In this document: positions 9,515 through 17,385 of the stretch, piece after piece | How positions within the stretch are numbered: the stretch's first letter is position 1 | Layout: each line of letters opens with the position of its first letter | DNA from: Methylocapsa sp035622375 | GTDB lineage: Bacteria > Pseudomonadota > Alphaproteobacteria > Rhizobiales > Beijerinckiaceae | Reading direction: 5' to 3' | Assembly (NCBI GenBank): GCA_035622375.1 | Contig: DASPVM010000038.1 | Location: 1-64,000 of the forward strand | DNA length: 64,000 nt | The notes under the pieces: model-generated | Database searches by the model: none | What the model was told of the DNA's origin: nothing | Seen by the model: only the letters and a program-made list of their open reading frames with translations | Position numbers and translations under genes: made by a program

Positions 9515-10363
9515 TCAGGGTTTCAAGGAAACTGTTCATCTCTTGAAGAACATCCAGCTCGTTTGATTTAAAAATATAATGATCGGCGTCGGGCAGGCGG
9601 ACGACACGAATGGACGGAAAACCGGCTTCGAACGCCGTTTGAACCCGAGCATATTCAGAAGGAGGCTTTTCACCCCTGCACGCTCACTGTAAGCAGTTGC
9701 GTCGAGGCAGATCAAGCCACCCACTTTTTCTGGATAGCGGCTGCCGACGGAACTCAATTCTTGGCCAGCGATAGAATGCCCGATCAACACCGGGCGGTCG
9801 AGGTCGAGAGCGTCAATCACTGCCAAAACATCGTCGCCAAGACGATCGGCTGCATAATTGCCATCAGTTGGGGTGGGCGCGCTGGAAGCGCCAAAGCCAC
9901 GCCGCGTTATGCCGTAAACCTGATAGTTTGACGTAAAGTTCGAAGCGAACTTGTCGAAGACATGCGCGTCGTTCCCAAGACCAGCCAGGAAAATCAACGG
10001 GCGCCCCGCGCCACCCCAATAGAGGACTTCCAATTTGACGTTATCGTCGACGGTCACAAACGTCACGCTCTGCTCAGAATACGGATCAACCGGCGCCATG
10101 GCGCATGCAAGAGGAAATGCGTTCTCGGCGGCCAGATCAGCGACTTTTCCAACCAGCTTTAACGCTTGCTCGCGATCATCGACCCCACAAACGCCGCTTC
10201 CATTCTGGTGAGCGGACAACATAATTTGCTCTGCCTGCTCCTTGTCTTTCTCGAAAATCTCCTTAAGAACCCAAACGACGAACTCCTTTGACGTTTTGTT
10301 ATCGTTCAGGAGCGAAACCTTTAATTTCGCAAGGCTTTCATCGCTCACATTTGTCTGGTTCAT
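9515..10363 (-). pseudogene. ClpS-like domain fused to an alpha/beta hydrolase, frameshifted
   Basis: Residues ~13-90 resemble the Clp protease adaptor ClpS: LLNDNKTSKEFVVWVLKEIF, an IMLSAHQNGSGVCGV block, and AAENAFPLACAMAP at the end. ClpS delivers N-degron substrates to ClpAP. Next comes an alpha/beta hydrolase with the oxyanion-side strand PLIFLAGLGNDAHVFDKF and the nucleophile elbow GHSIAGQE. After LDATAYSERAG the frame changes near 9670; the other frame reads PPSEYARVQTAFEAGFPSI and then VVRLPDADHYIF with the catalytic-His block, ending at 9515. The region expected between these blocks is missing (perhaps ~80 residues). The hydrolase has therefore suffered an internal deletion plus frameshift and is probably inactive. 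A short product ending at 9536 would keep the ClpS-like part. Confidence 0.75.
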
Positions 10364-10477
10364 TGATCAATTTCCTCATTCAAGACGGGCCACATTCCTG
10401 TAGTAGCTTGAGATTATCGGTATTCTTGATTTTTGCTTCACTTCCCGTGCTAGCTTTAAACGTTTGCCGGGACGTTC

Positions 10478-11085
10478 ATGACATTGACCAGCTACCTATT
10501 GTTCCTTGGCGCAAGCCTCGTCCTCATCGTGACGCCGGGGCCTGACCTGCTCTACATGCTCGGTCGTTCCTTAGCGCAAGGAAGGCGGGCCGGAGTGGGG
10601 CAGGCTACGTGCATTTGATTGCTGCGATCATGGGCCTATCGGCGGTCATTCTCACGTCTGCTGTCGCCTTTACCGCGATCAAATGGACCGGCGCTGCATA
10701 CCTGATTTACTTGGGCGTGAATGCGTTGCGCGACCGAGGGCAGGGACTGTCTATCTCAACCGAGATTCTGCGCGGCAAGACGCTGAGGGCGATCTTCTGT
10801 CAAGGATTTCTGAGCGATGCTCTAAACCCAAAGGTCGCAATCTTCTTTCTTGCCTTCTTGCCTCAGTTCGTAAATGTGCAAGCTGGCCACGCCGTAGCTC
10901 AATTGCTGGTGCTCGGTCTGACCGTGAACATGCTCGCGATAGTCGTGAACCTCGTGATTGTCGTTCTGACAACTCAAATCACCGCTAGGCTGCGTAGCAA
11001 CCCGATTGTTGCCCGATGGCTCCAGAAAGGCATGGGCCTGGTTTTTCTTGGCCTAGGCCTTCGAATGGCAGGCGAGAAAGCCTAA
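10478..11085 (+). pseudogene. LysE/RhtB-family amino-acid exporter, frameshifted
   Basis: The ATG at 10478 opens a typical LysE-family N-terminus (LFLGASLVLIVTPGPDLLYM, followed by GRSLAQGRRAGVG) but stops at about 10620. The downstream frame resumes the family pattern (YVHLIAAIMGLSAVILTSAV), continues through SDALNPKVAIFFLAFLPQFV, a strong family signature, and ends at 11085. Roughly 6-8 residues are missing at the junction, so a small deletion shifted the frame. LysE/RhtB proteins are inner-membrane exporters of amino acids or homoserine lactones. The larger downstream frame alone lacks the first membrane helix and is unlikely to work. Confidence 0.75.
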
Positions 11086-11089
11086 ACGG

Positions 11090-11285
11090 TTTCCCAAAAC
11101 GCCCTAGATTTTCGACGCAAAAGTGCGGTGCGAATTTCTTGTGGTCGTGCCGGTCGTCCCAATTCAACTCGGCCATCGTGCAGAGATATTTGCCTTTCCA
11201 GATCGTGATCTTGACGCCTTCGCGGTCGATTTCAACGAACACGAGCCAATCAACACCGTCGCGCAGATCGATCCTGATATAGACT
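11090..11285 (-). pseudogene. unidentified protein fragment
   Basis: The minus strand holds an open stretch that reads like real protein: AVYIRIDLRDGVDWLVFVEI, then a KITIWKGKYLCTMAELNWDD block, then FCVENLGRFGKPFR. It has no clear start, sits between the LysE remnant and the IS21-type repeats, and its 3' side runs into the convergent LysE gene. I do not recognise the family. It is most likely a leftover piece of a gene destroyed by the insertion events here. Confidence 0.35.
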
Positions 11286-11293
11286 GCGGATTC

Positions 11294-11379
11294 TAATGAT
11301 GGCGCCCGGGTATTATGAGATAAACGTGCCCGGGATTCTAAAATGATGGCGCCCGCCGTAGCAGAATGAAGGCGCCCGG
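11294..11379. repeat. three copies of a short repeat, probable IS21-type end
   Basis: The motif AATGATGGCGCCCG, with one variant AATGAAGGCGCCCG, occurs near 11295, 11342 and 11365 in the same orientation. IS21-family elements carry several short repeats inside their termini as transposase-binding sites, and an IstB remnant starts about 50 bases further on. The cluster is therefore read as the end of that element. Confidence 0.5.
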
Positions 11380-11430
11380 ATGGGCTCCTCGCTGGCCGAT
11401 GGATTTTCTGTCACCGGGAATGGTGGTTGG

Positions 11431-11700
11431 TCAAGCCTTTTGGTTTTGTTTGCTGCGGGTTCGCCGCATGCTTTCGCCGGAAAGTTCGATCCGGTGGGCG
11501 TTATGAACGAGGCGGTCCAGGATCGCATCGGCGTAGGTAGGGTCGGCAATAATCTCGTGCCAACGGGCTAGAGGGAGCTGGGAGGTGACAATCGTCGCGC
11601 GGCGGCCGTATCGCTCTTCAAGAATTTCCAAGATCGTGGCGAGCCGCGGCATCAAGCGGCTCTAGTCCCCAGTCGTCCAAGATCAGAAGCAAGACTGCGA
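11431..11700 (-). mobile_element. IS21-family istB remnant (ATPase helper, C-terminal part)
   Basis: Read on the minus strand, the remnant starts in the Walker B region (LLLILDDWGLEPLDAAARHD, near 11695-11640). A frameshift follows, then LEILEERYGRRATIVTSQLP, the WHEIIADPTYADAILDRLVH block and a HRIELSGESMRRTR tail, which is the IstB signature. IstB is the AAA+ helper of the IS21 transposase IstA. The N-terminal Walker A half and all of istA are missing, so it is a dead fragment. Bases 11,701-11,860 keep an open minus-strand stretch (ISETPEGERLVETTKVGLMP) that I cannot assign. Confidence 0.8.
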
Positions 11701-11889
11701 GCTCCACGAGTGGCAGCAAGCCGCAATCTTTAAACGCAGCTTGAATCGGCGCCAGTAAGCAATGTCATCGAAGACAAACGGCATCAGGCCGACTTTCGTC
11801 GTTTCAACCAACCGTTCGCCCTCCGGAGTTTCTGAGATATAACTGAGTTCGAGGGGAGGATATCGATCGTCAGCGTGGTTGCGTAGGCC

Positions 11890-12062
11890 GAAACGACCAA
11901 ATTGCCAGGCCGATCTGCTCTTGGCTTTTTAATTCGACGAATCGCATGGTCGGTCTTGTCGCTGCTTCGGCGATGGCTTCCGCGTCGCGGTCGTCATTTT
12001 TCTGCGCCTTCACATACAGCCACACATATTCTGGCGACATCAACCGGACTTCGTGCCCTACA
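11890..12062 (-). mobile_element. IS110-family transposase fragment
   Basis: The minus strand encodes GHEVRLMSPEYVWLYVKAQK and then NDDRDAEAIAEAATRPTMRF with VELKS. This is the RuvC-like DEDD domain of IS110/IS902-type transposases, whose conserved pattern is KNDxxDAEAIxEAxxRPTMRFV. Only about 60 codons survive. The fragment abuts a truncated aldo/keto reductase on the other strand at about 12,060, which suggests that an IS110 insertion followed by deletion broke that gene. Confidence 0.75.
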
Positions 12063-12466
12063 GCCCCGCTCGGCAAAGGCTTTCTCACAGGCGCCATGAG
12101 CAAGGATACCAAGTTGGCTGAGAACGATTTTCGCCGCTCGGTCCCGCGCTTCTCGCCAGAGGCCATGGAGAAGAAGCAGGCCTTTGTCGACCTGCTCAGG
12201 CGGGTTGCGAGCGAGAAGGGCGCGACGCCGGCACAGATCGCGCTCGCCTGGCTGCTGGCGCAGCGGCCTTATATCGCGCCGATCCCAGGTACCACCAAGC
12301 TCCACCAGCTGGAGGAGAATCTCGGTGCCGCCGCCGTCGAGCTGACGGCCGACGATAAGCATGAGATCGGGGAGGCGGCTTGCACATCCAGGTGGAAGGC
12401 GAACGCTACGTGCCGCAGCACCTGGCCCTAGTCGGCCGCAAGGCGCTGCCGCGGGTCCCCGAGTAA
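12063..12466 (+). pseudogene. aldo/keto reductase, C-terminal fragment with frameshift
   Basis: The frame reads APLGKGFLTGAMSKDTKL, DFRRSVPRFSPEAMEKKQ, GATPAQIALAWLLAQRPYIA and PIPGTTKLHQLEENLGAAAV, the C-terminal barrel and NADPH-binding loop of AKR-superfamily oxidoreductases. The Asp-Tyr-Lys-His catalytic residues in the N-terminal two-thirds are missing. A one-base shift near 12,380 leads to LHIQVEGERYVPQHLALVGR and a stop at 12,466. The left edge coincides with the IS110 scrap. It has no function in its present form. Confidence 0.75.
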
Positions 12467-12598
12467 GGCCGTGGGGAAGGGAGAGTTATGCTTGCGCGCG
12501 ACCCTTATGCACAAGGCGCACGCAGTGATCGTTCGAAGCAAATTCGCTCTGCACGATCGAACATGCGCGCGCGTGCGACGCCGACTGGAGTAATGGAT

Positions 12599-12766
12599 AT
12601 GACCCGAGCCAGTAGCAATACGCAGGCCGACGTCCGTCCTTTCTCGCCGGAGCAGGTCCGCTCGGCCGCGCCGGCGCTTGAGAGTCAGACGCAGGACCGG
12701 CTTGTCAAAGCAGTCTGGAATGGTGCCGCCCTCATGTCGCTTGTGCCGCCAGGACGGTGGATATAG
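12599..12766 (+). pseudogene. carboxymuconolactone decarboxylase-like N-terminal fragment
   Basis: From the ATG at 12,599 (GGAG site upstream) the frame reads MTRASSNTQADVRPFSPEQV, then APALESQTQDRLVKAVWN. This resembles the N-terminus of carboxymuconolactone decarboxylase-family proteins, which normally go on with a PGLSxRDRSLVTLAAL block. That block is absent and the frame ends at 12,766 in unrelated sequence. I read it as the front end of a gene cut by deletion; the family call rests on about 40 residues. Confidence 0.45.
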
Positions 12767-12867
12767 GCTACGCTCAATAAGGAGACGCCCTCCTCACCTT
12801 CTATCAATGCCATCACTCTGGTGCTTGAATACCATCGCAAGCGTCCCCTTCACTAGGTTTATTTCCG

Positions 12868-13410
12868 CTAAAACCCAGTCGTAATAATACAACGACATCC
12901 CTGGCGCGTGGTTTCTCCAGGATGACGGCTCCCTTTGGGTGAGAAGTGGAAATCGCCGGGTCCGAGCTCCTCGCCCTCGATCGTAAGATCACCCGAAATC
13001 ATGTAGATCTCCTCGTCATGTTCATGAGCGTGCGGGGGAAGCATAGCGCGAGAGTCCGCCTCAAGCAGAATCGTCTGACGTCTTTGTTCGAGATTGCGGT
13101 GCAGGACCTTGAAGCGTATGCCAGGCCCCATCTCCAACCAAATCCCTTCCGCCGCGCGCAACGTGCGGCTGATTTTTTCCATTTGGGCGCGGCCCGCTAG
13201 GCGCTCTTCGATCTTCTCCAGTAAGGCCTCCGGCGGCGCAAGTGGCGTGACACTCAGAGCGATTGGGGCGAGCGCCTGTTCCCACTCGCTGACCTTTTGC
13301 GCGAAGGTACTATCAAATTTCAATTTTTCATCCGCGGCGCAGCGTTCTTCAAGGGTCATCGCGCCGCAGGCGAACAAGGCAGCATCGATGTCTTCGTCGG
13401 AATCATTCAT
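12868..13410 (-). CDS. anti-sigma factor: RskA-like head with cupin tail
   Basis: The N-terminal ~75 residues (ALFACGAMTLEERCAADEKL, then KVSEWEQALAPIALSV) follow the cytosolic sigma-binding pattern of RskA-type anti-sigma factors. The C-terminal ~100 residues form a cupin with the metal-binding strand PPHAHEHDEEIYMISGDL and the second motif GPGDFHFSPKGSRHPGET, as in ChrR-type sensors. There is no membrane segment, so the protein should be cytoplasmic. It probably holds the neighbouring ECF sigma factor inactive until the cupin senses a metal or oxidant signal; this is inferred from domain pairing. The ATG at 13,410 overlaps the sigma stop codon as ATGA, which indicates translational coupling. 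An in-frame GTG at 13,419 is an alternative. Confidence 0.82.
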   Translation of the reverse strand: MNDSDEDIDAALFACGAMTLEERCAADEKLKFDSTFAQKVSEWEQALAPIALSVTPLAPPEALLEKIEERLAGRAQMEKISRTLRAAEGIWLEMGPGIRFKVLHRNLEQRRQTILLEADSRAMLPPHAHEHDEEIYMISGDLTIEGEELGPGDFHFSPKGSRHPGETTRQGCRCIITTGF

Positions 13411-13946
13411 GACAAGCACCTTCTCAGGTCTGCCAGCGCGCGAAAGAGCGTCGACTTCATGGTGCCCAGCGGCTGTTCGAAGCGGCGCGCCAATTCCAGG
13501 TGGGAATAGCCATGCACGTATGCGAGCAGGACGTAGCGCCGCTTGTCAGGACCGAGCTTTTCTAGGCAGTTCATAAGCCGCCCCTTTCCAATTGGGTCTT
13601 GCTCGGGCAAATCGTCAGCAATCTCCGGCAAGGCGCCGTCCGCGCCGTCCAAGGATTTATTCGCGGGGTCCCGGCGGCGAAGTTCGTTTAGCGCCACACG
13701 GCGCGTCACCACGGTCATCCATGCAAGCGCCGCGCCCTTGTTTGGATCAAACGATTTGGCACGCTCCCATATGCGAACAAAGGCTTCCTGCAGTGCTTCC
13801 TCGGCGCGTGCGGGCTCGCGCAGCAGCGCGACGCAAATGGGGAAGAGACGCGGGGCGGTCGTCGCGTAGAGATCGCGAAATGCGGCCCTATCGGCTGCGC
13901 CGACGCGAAGCAGCAAAGTTTCGTTCGAGATCGGCTCTTTAGACAA
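13407..13946 (-). CDS. ECF-family RNA polymerase sigma factor
   Basis: Region 2 (FRDLYATTAPRLFPICVALL, then EEALQEAFVRIWERAKSFDP) binds the -10 element and core polymerase. Region 4 (LGPDKRRYVLLAYVHGYSHL with FEQPLGTMKSTLFRAL) is the -35-binding helix-turn-helix. The pattern matches SigK-like ECF sigma factors that pair with RskA-type anti-sigma factors. I place the start at the TTG at 13,946 behind a GGGGA site, giving 179 residues, the usual length. A longer frame to 14,045 adds an N-terminus unlike the family. The gene is co-transcribed with the anti-sigma gene and diverges from the DUF4331 operon, a likely target. Promoter motifs could not be assigned with confidence. Confidence 0.85.
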   Translation of the reverse strand: MSKEPISNETLLLRVGAADRAAFRDLYATTAPRLFPICVALLREPARAEEALQEAFVRIWERAKSFDPNKGAALAWMTVVTRRVALNELRRRDPANKSLDGADGALPEIADDLPEQDPIGKGRLMNCLEKLGPDKRRYVLLAYVHGYSHLELARRFEQPLGTMKSTLFRALADLRRCLS

Positions 13947-14575
13947 CCGAGTCCCCGATAGGCAAGATTTAAATAGGAGCCCAGCATATGCAAAGGCTTG
14001 AGCCCCGTCGAGAGGGCAGACGTGGTACGTAATCCCGGTCACCACAACAACTCCGTGGAATAGAGGACATCCTGAAAAGAGGCCGTAGGAATGCTTGTGG
14101 AAGGCGGTCGCGGTCCTCCCTCAGCTGCTGAGCCTTGATCGGCGGCAAATAGTGCACAAACTCGGTTGATGGCGCGCAAAACCGCTCCGCAAGGGGTGAC
14201 CCCCGTAGAATGTTTATCTTTTACGCGTTGCGAAGAAATACAGATGCAGCTCCGGGGCCGTTTCCTCGGTCCACTTCAGTCGAAGCTTCGCGCGCATCGC
14301 ATATCTGAGGCCTTCCGTTAGGGCATCAAACTGCCGGAACGAGCTGACACCTCCATCAGTCCGGCGGTAATGCAAAAAAAGCAGCCAGTCTGCAACCTTT
14401 CTATTAACCCTAGTGTAAAGGCGAATGTCCCCCAGATGTGGTGGCCTGACATGCAACCTGCACGCTCGAATCGTAGTATTCTAACGTCCTCGCAGGATGA
14501 TTTCAAAAAAACGGCTCGGCAGCGTCAAGCCACATATTTTTAGCGTTCTCAGAATCAACTCCACGGAGGTACAAA
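13947..14575. other. divergent regulatory region of the sigma and DUF4331 operons
   Basis: About 630 bases separate the leftward sigma gene from the rightward DUF4331 gene. A clean GGAGG ribosome-binding site lies just before 14,576. A minus-strand frame of 80 codons (14,214-14,456, TTG start, ending PELHLYFFATRKR) is plausible as protein but has a weak ribosome-binding site and no family. No ECF-type -35/-10 pair with proper spacing could be picked out by eye. Confidence 0.4.
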
Positions 14576-16141
14576 ATGGCCCTCAATACTCCTGATCGGA
14601 AAAATAATGCACCTTTTGAATTAATACTTCGCTTAAATCGATCGCGAAGCTGGCCAGCCGCGCTGTTTTGCGGGGCGTTGGCGTTGGGGTTTGTCGTTGC
14701 GGCTCGGCCCTCGCTCGCTTCGAGTCATCGCGAAGCGCCAATGATTACATCCTTGCCGAAACTCGACGGAACAGATTTTTATATGTTCCGCAGTTATGAA
14801 CAAGGCCGCAATGCCTATGTGACTTTTGTGGCGAACTACATTCCGCTCGAGGATCCCTATGGAGGACCCAATTATTTTGAGCTTGACAGCAAGGGGCTTT
14901 ACGAAATCAAAATCGACAATACCGGAGGCGGCGTAGAAGATATCACATTTCAATTCCGCTTTGCGAATGCCCAGCAAAATTTGTCTGTCGATGCTGGCGG
15001 CGTCAAAGTTCCCGTCGCACTCATACAGACGGGCACGATAGGTAACAATGGCAATCCCAACGACGTTGCCAATCTCAACGTCCGCGAGAGCTATACGATT
15101 AGTATGATCCGCGGCACAGATTATGCTCATGGATACGCCGTAACCAACGCCGACACGGGCTCTTCGACCTTCGAAAAGCCAGTGGATAATGTTGGTTTTA
15201 AAACACTGCCGGATTACGCGGCCTACGCGGCGGCGCATATTTACAACATCAAAATCCCAGGGTGCGCAACCAACGGGCGTGTGTTCGTGGGCCAGCGCAA
15301 AGATCCTTTCGTCATCAGTCTCGGTGAGACATTTGATCTCATTAACTATGCGCACCCGATTGGCGAGGCCTTCGCCAACTCGGCCCGAGATGACATCGCA
15401 GACAAGAACGTGACTTCTATTATCCTTGAAGCTCCGATTTCTTGCATCAAAAACAAGGACGACGTCATCGGCGCGTGGACGACAGCAAGCGCCGGTTATG
15501 AAAAAGGCTATCGTCAAGTCTCGCGGCTCGGCATGCCGCTCGTGAATGAGCTCGTCATTGGCTTGAAGGACAAAGACCGGTTCAATGGGAGCCGGCCGTT
15601 CGATGACGCGCAGTTCTTGACTTATGTGACGAACCCCTCTTTCCCGGAGCTCGTCCAACTCATTTTCTCAGGTGCAGGGATTCAAGCCCCGACACTCTTC
15701 CCCCGGGCGGACCTCATTGCGACTTTTTTGACGGGCATCAAAGGGCTCAATCAGCCGGCATCAGTGCATCCATCCGAGATGTTGCGATTGAACACGAGCA
15801 CGCCAGTCACACCGGCGGGCATGCAAAGCCGGCTCGGCGTTATCGGAGGGGATAATGCCGGTTTCCCCAATGGGCGAAGGCCGGGCGACGACATCGTCGA
15901 CATCACGCTGCGGGTGGCTATGGGAAGGCTCATCACACTCGGGCTTTTTGGCACACCCGCGCAAGCGCCCTCAGGGGGTCTCGACTTCACCGACGGCGCT
16001 CTTGTCGACGATAGCTTCTTCGACAACCAGTTCCCTTATTTGAAAACCCCGATCGCTGGCTCGCCCGGAGCATCCGAGCCGCATACCCCACTGCCGGCCA
16101 ACCCAGTGTTGCCAGGGCTAGAACCGGTCTCCGTGCAATGA
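14576..16141 (+). CDS. exported DUF4331-family protein
   Basis: The 521-residue protein has a signal peptide (basic stretch near residues 19-25, hydrophobic core ~27-45) and then the DUF4331 entry motif SSHREAPMITSLPKLDGTDF with YMFRSYE. Further family blocks are YEIKIDNTGGGVEDITFQFR, GCATNGRVFVGQRKDPF and NELVIGLKDKDRFNGSRP. The family is presumed periplasmic or surface-located and has no established biochemical role. The ATG follows a GGAGG site. The stop overlaps the TPR-protein start as ATGA, so the three-gene operon is translationally coupled. With a divergent ECF sigma/anti-sigma pair, it is a likely stress- or metal-regulated envelope component, which is inferred. Confidence 0.88.
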   Translation: MALNTPDRKNNAPFELILRLNRSRSWPAALFCGALALGFVVAARPSLASSHREAPMITSLPKLDGTDFYMFRSYEQGRNAYVTFVANYIPLEDPYGGPNYFELDSKGLYEIKIDNTGGGVEDITFQFRFANAQQNLSVDAGGVKVPVALIQTGTIGNNGNPNDVANLNVRESYTISMIRGTDYAHGYAVTNADTGSSTFEKPVDNVGFKTLPDYAAYAAAHIYNIKIPGCATNGRVFVGQRKDPFVISLGETFDLINYAHPIGEAFANSARDDIADKNVTSIILEAPISCIKNKDDVIGAWTTASAGYEKGYRQVSRLGMPLVNELVIGLKDKDRFNGSRPFDDAQFLTYVTNPSFPELVQLIFSGAGIQAPTLFPRADLIATFLTGIKGLNQPASVHPSEMLRLNTSTPVTPAGMQSRLGVIGGDNAGFPNGRRPGDDIVDITLRVAMGRLITLGLFGTPAQAPSGGLDFTDGALVDDSFFDNQFPYLKTPIAGSPGASEPHTPLPANPVLPGLEPVSVQ

Positions 16142-17385
16142 GTGAACGGGCAAAGAAAACCGCTGATTGCCATGGGCGCGCCCACGCCCATGGCACTTTT
16201 CGCAACGTGCTACTCCCTATCTTTGCCGCAACCTGGTTGTTCTTCCAAGGTAATATCAGCGCTTCGGCCCCCTATTTGCCGACCGATGACTCCCAGCCGC
16301 TTGAGCAATTGCCCGTCGTTGGCAATAGAGAATTGAGAGGGCTTCGTGCTCTCCATGCTGAGCTCGCCAAACATCCGGATGACCTCGCTCTCGCTGTCAA
16401 AGTTGCAACAAAGGATATCGAAGCTGCACGCTCGATGTCCGACCCGCGCTATAATGGTTACGCGGAAGCCGCAATAGCGCCTTGGCTTTCCCGACCAAAT
16501 CCACCTGTTCAGGCACTGTTACTTCGTGCGATTCTTCGCCAAGCAATTCATAACTTTCAGGGCGCCATGGACGATCTTGACGCCGTGATCTCTTCTGATC
16601 CGCGCAATCTGCAAGCGCGCCTCACGCGCGCCGTCATTCTGGAAGTCCAGGGCCACTATGCGGAGAGCCTAAAGGCTTGCCTTTCGCTCGCCATTCTCGC
16701 GGATGATGTGATCACCACGACTTGCGCTGCTTCAGTCAACAGCCTGGGAGGGCAAGCCAAGGAGAGCCAAGCGGCTCTCATGGCGGCTCTCAATAGGGCG
16801 CGTGGTGATGAAGACCCACAGCTGCTTCTTTGGGCATTGACCGTTTTGGCTGAGATTGAGAACCGGATCGGGGATGATGCGTCCGCCGAACAGCATTTCC
16901 GCCGAGCTTTGGCTGTCGGGACGCACGATGCCTATCTTCTTGGCGCATATGCGGATTTTCTATTGGATGCTGGCCGAGCAGACGAGGTCCGCTCGCTTTT
17001 GCAGGGGGAGTTGCGCGTCGATCCTCTGCTGTTGCGGCTGGCGCTTGCCGAAAAGATGCTTGGCTCGGCTGAGCTCGCAAAGCATGTGGATGACCTCCGC
17101 GAACGTTTTTCAGTTAACAAACTCCGCGGCGATAAATCGCATCAGCGCGAAGAGGCTCGCTTCACCCTGCATTTGCTGGGCGACGTAACGGAAGCGTTAC
17201 GCATCGCCCAGGAAAACTTCGGGGTGCAACGCGAACCCATGGATGCCCGAATCCTGCTCGAAGCGGCCATCGCGGCTGACATGCCAGCCGCCGCACAGCC
17301 GGTCTTAGACTTTCTACAAGCATCAGGGTTGGAAGATGCACACCTTCAACGACTGGCTTCACAGATGACGAGGGCGGAGAGATGA
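16138..17385 (+). CDS. tetratricopeptide-repeat protein of the DUF4331 operon
   Basis: The 415-residue protein starts with a basic then hydrophobic segment (residues ~18-43, ending NISASAP) consistent with export or anchoring. A long all-alpha region with degenerate TPR units follows, for example QAIHNFQGAMDDLDAVISSD, LQARLTRAVILEVQGHYAES and DASAEQHFRRALAVGTHDAY. TPR arrays bind other proteins, so a scaffold between the DUF4331 and HupE-like partners is plausible but unproven. The ATG overlaps the DUF4331 stop and the stop overlaps the next ATG, both as ATGA. No catalytic domain was seen. Confidence 0.82.
   Translation: MSERAKKTADCHGRAHAHGTFRNVLLPIFAATWLFFQGNISASAPYLPTDDSQPLEQLPVVGNRELRGLRALHAELAKHPDDLALAVKVATKDIEAARSMSDPRYNGYAEAAIAPWLSRPNPPVQALLLRAILRQAIHNFQGAMDDLDAVISSDPRNLQARLTRAVILEVQGHYAESLKACLSLAILADDVITTTCAASVNSLGGQAKESQAALMAALNRARGDEDPQLLLWALTVLAEIENRIGDDASAEQHFRRALAVGTHDAYLLGAYADFLLDAGRADEVRSLLQGELRVDPLLLRLALAEKMLGSAELAKHVDDLRERFSVNKLRGDKSHQREEARFTLHLLGDVTEALRIAQENFGVQREPMDARILLEAAIAADMPAAAQPVLDFLQASGLEDAHLQRLASQMTRAER

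Noticed and set aside
13407..14045. Longer form of the ECF sigma factor
   Set aside because: The extra 33 N-terminal residues do not resemble the family and no good ribosome-binding site precedes them; the TTG at 13,946 fits better.
14633..15658. 341-codon minus-strand frame opposite the DUF4331 gene
   Set aside because: Shadow frame with no recognisable fold; the plus strand has a signal peptide and family motifs.
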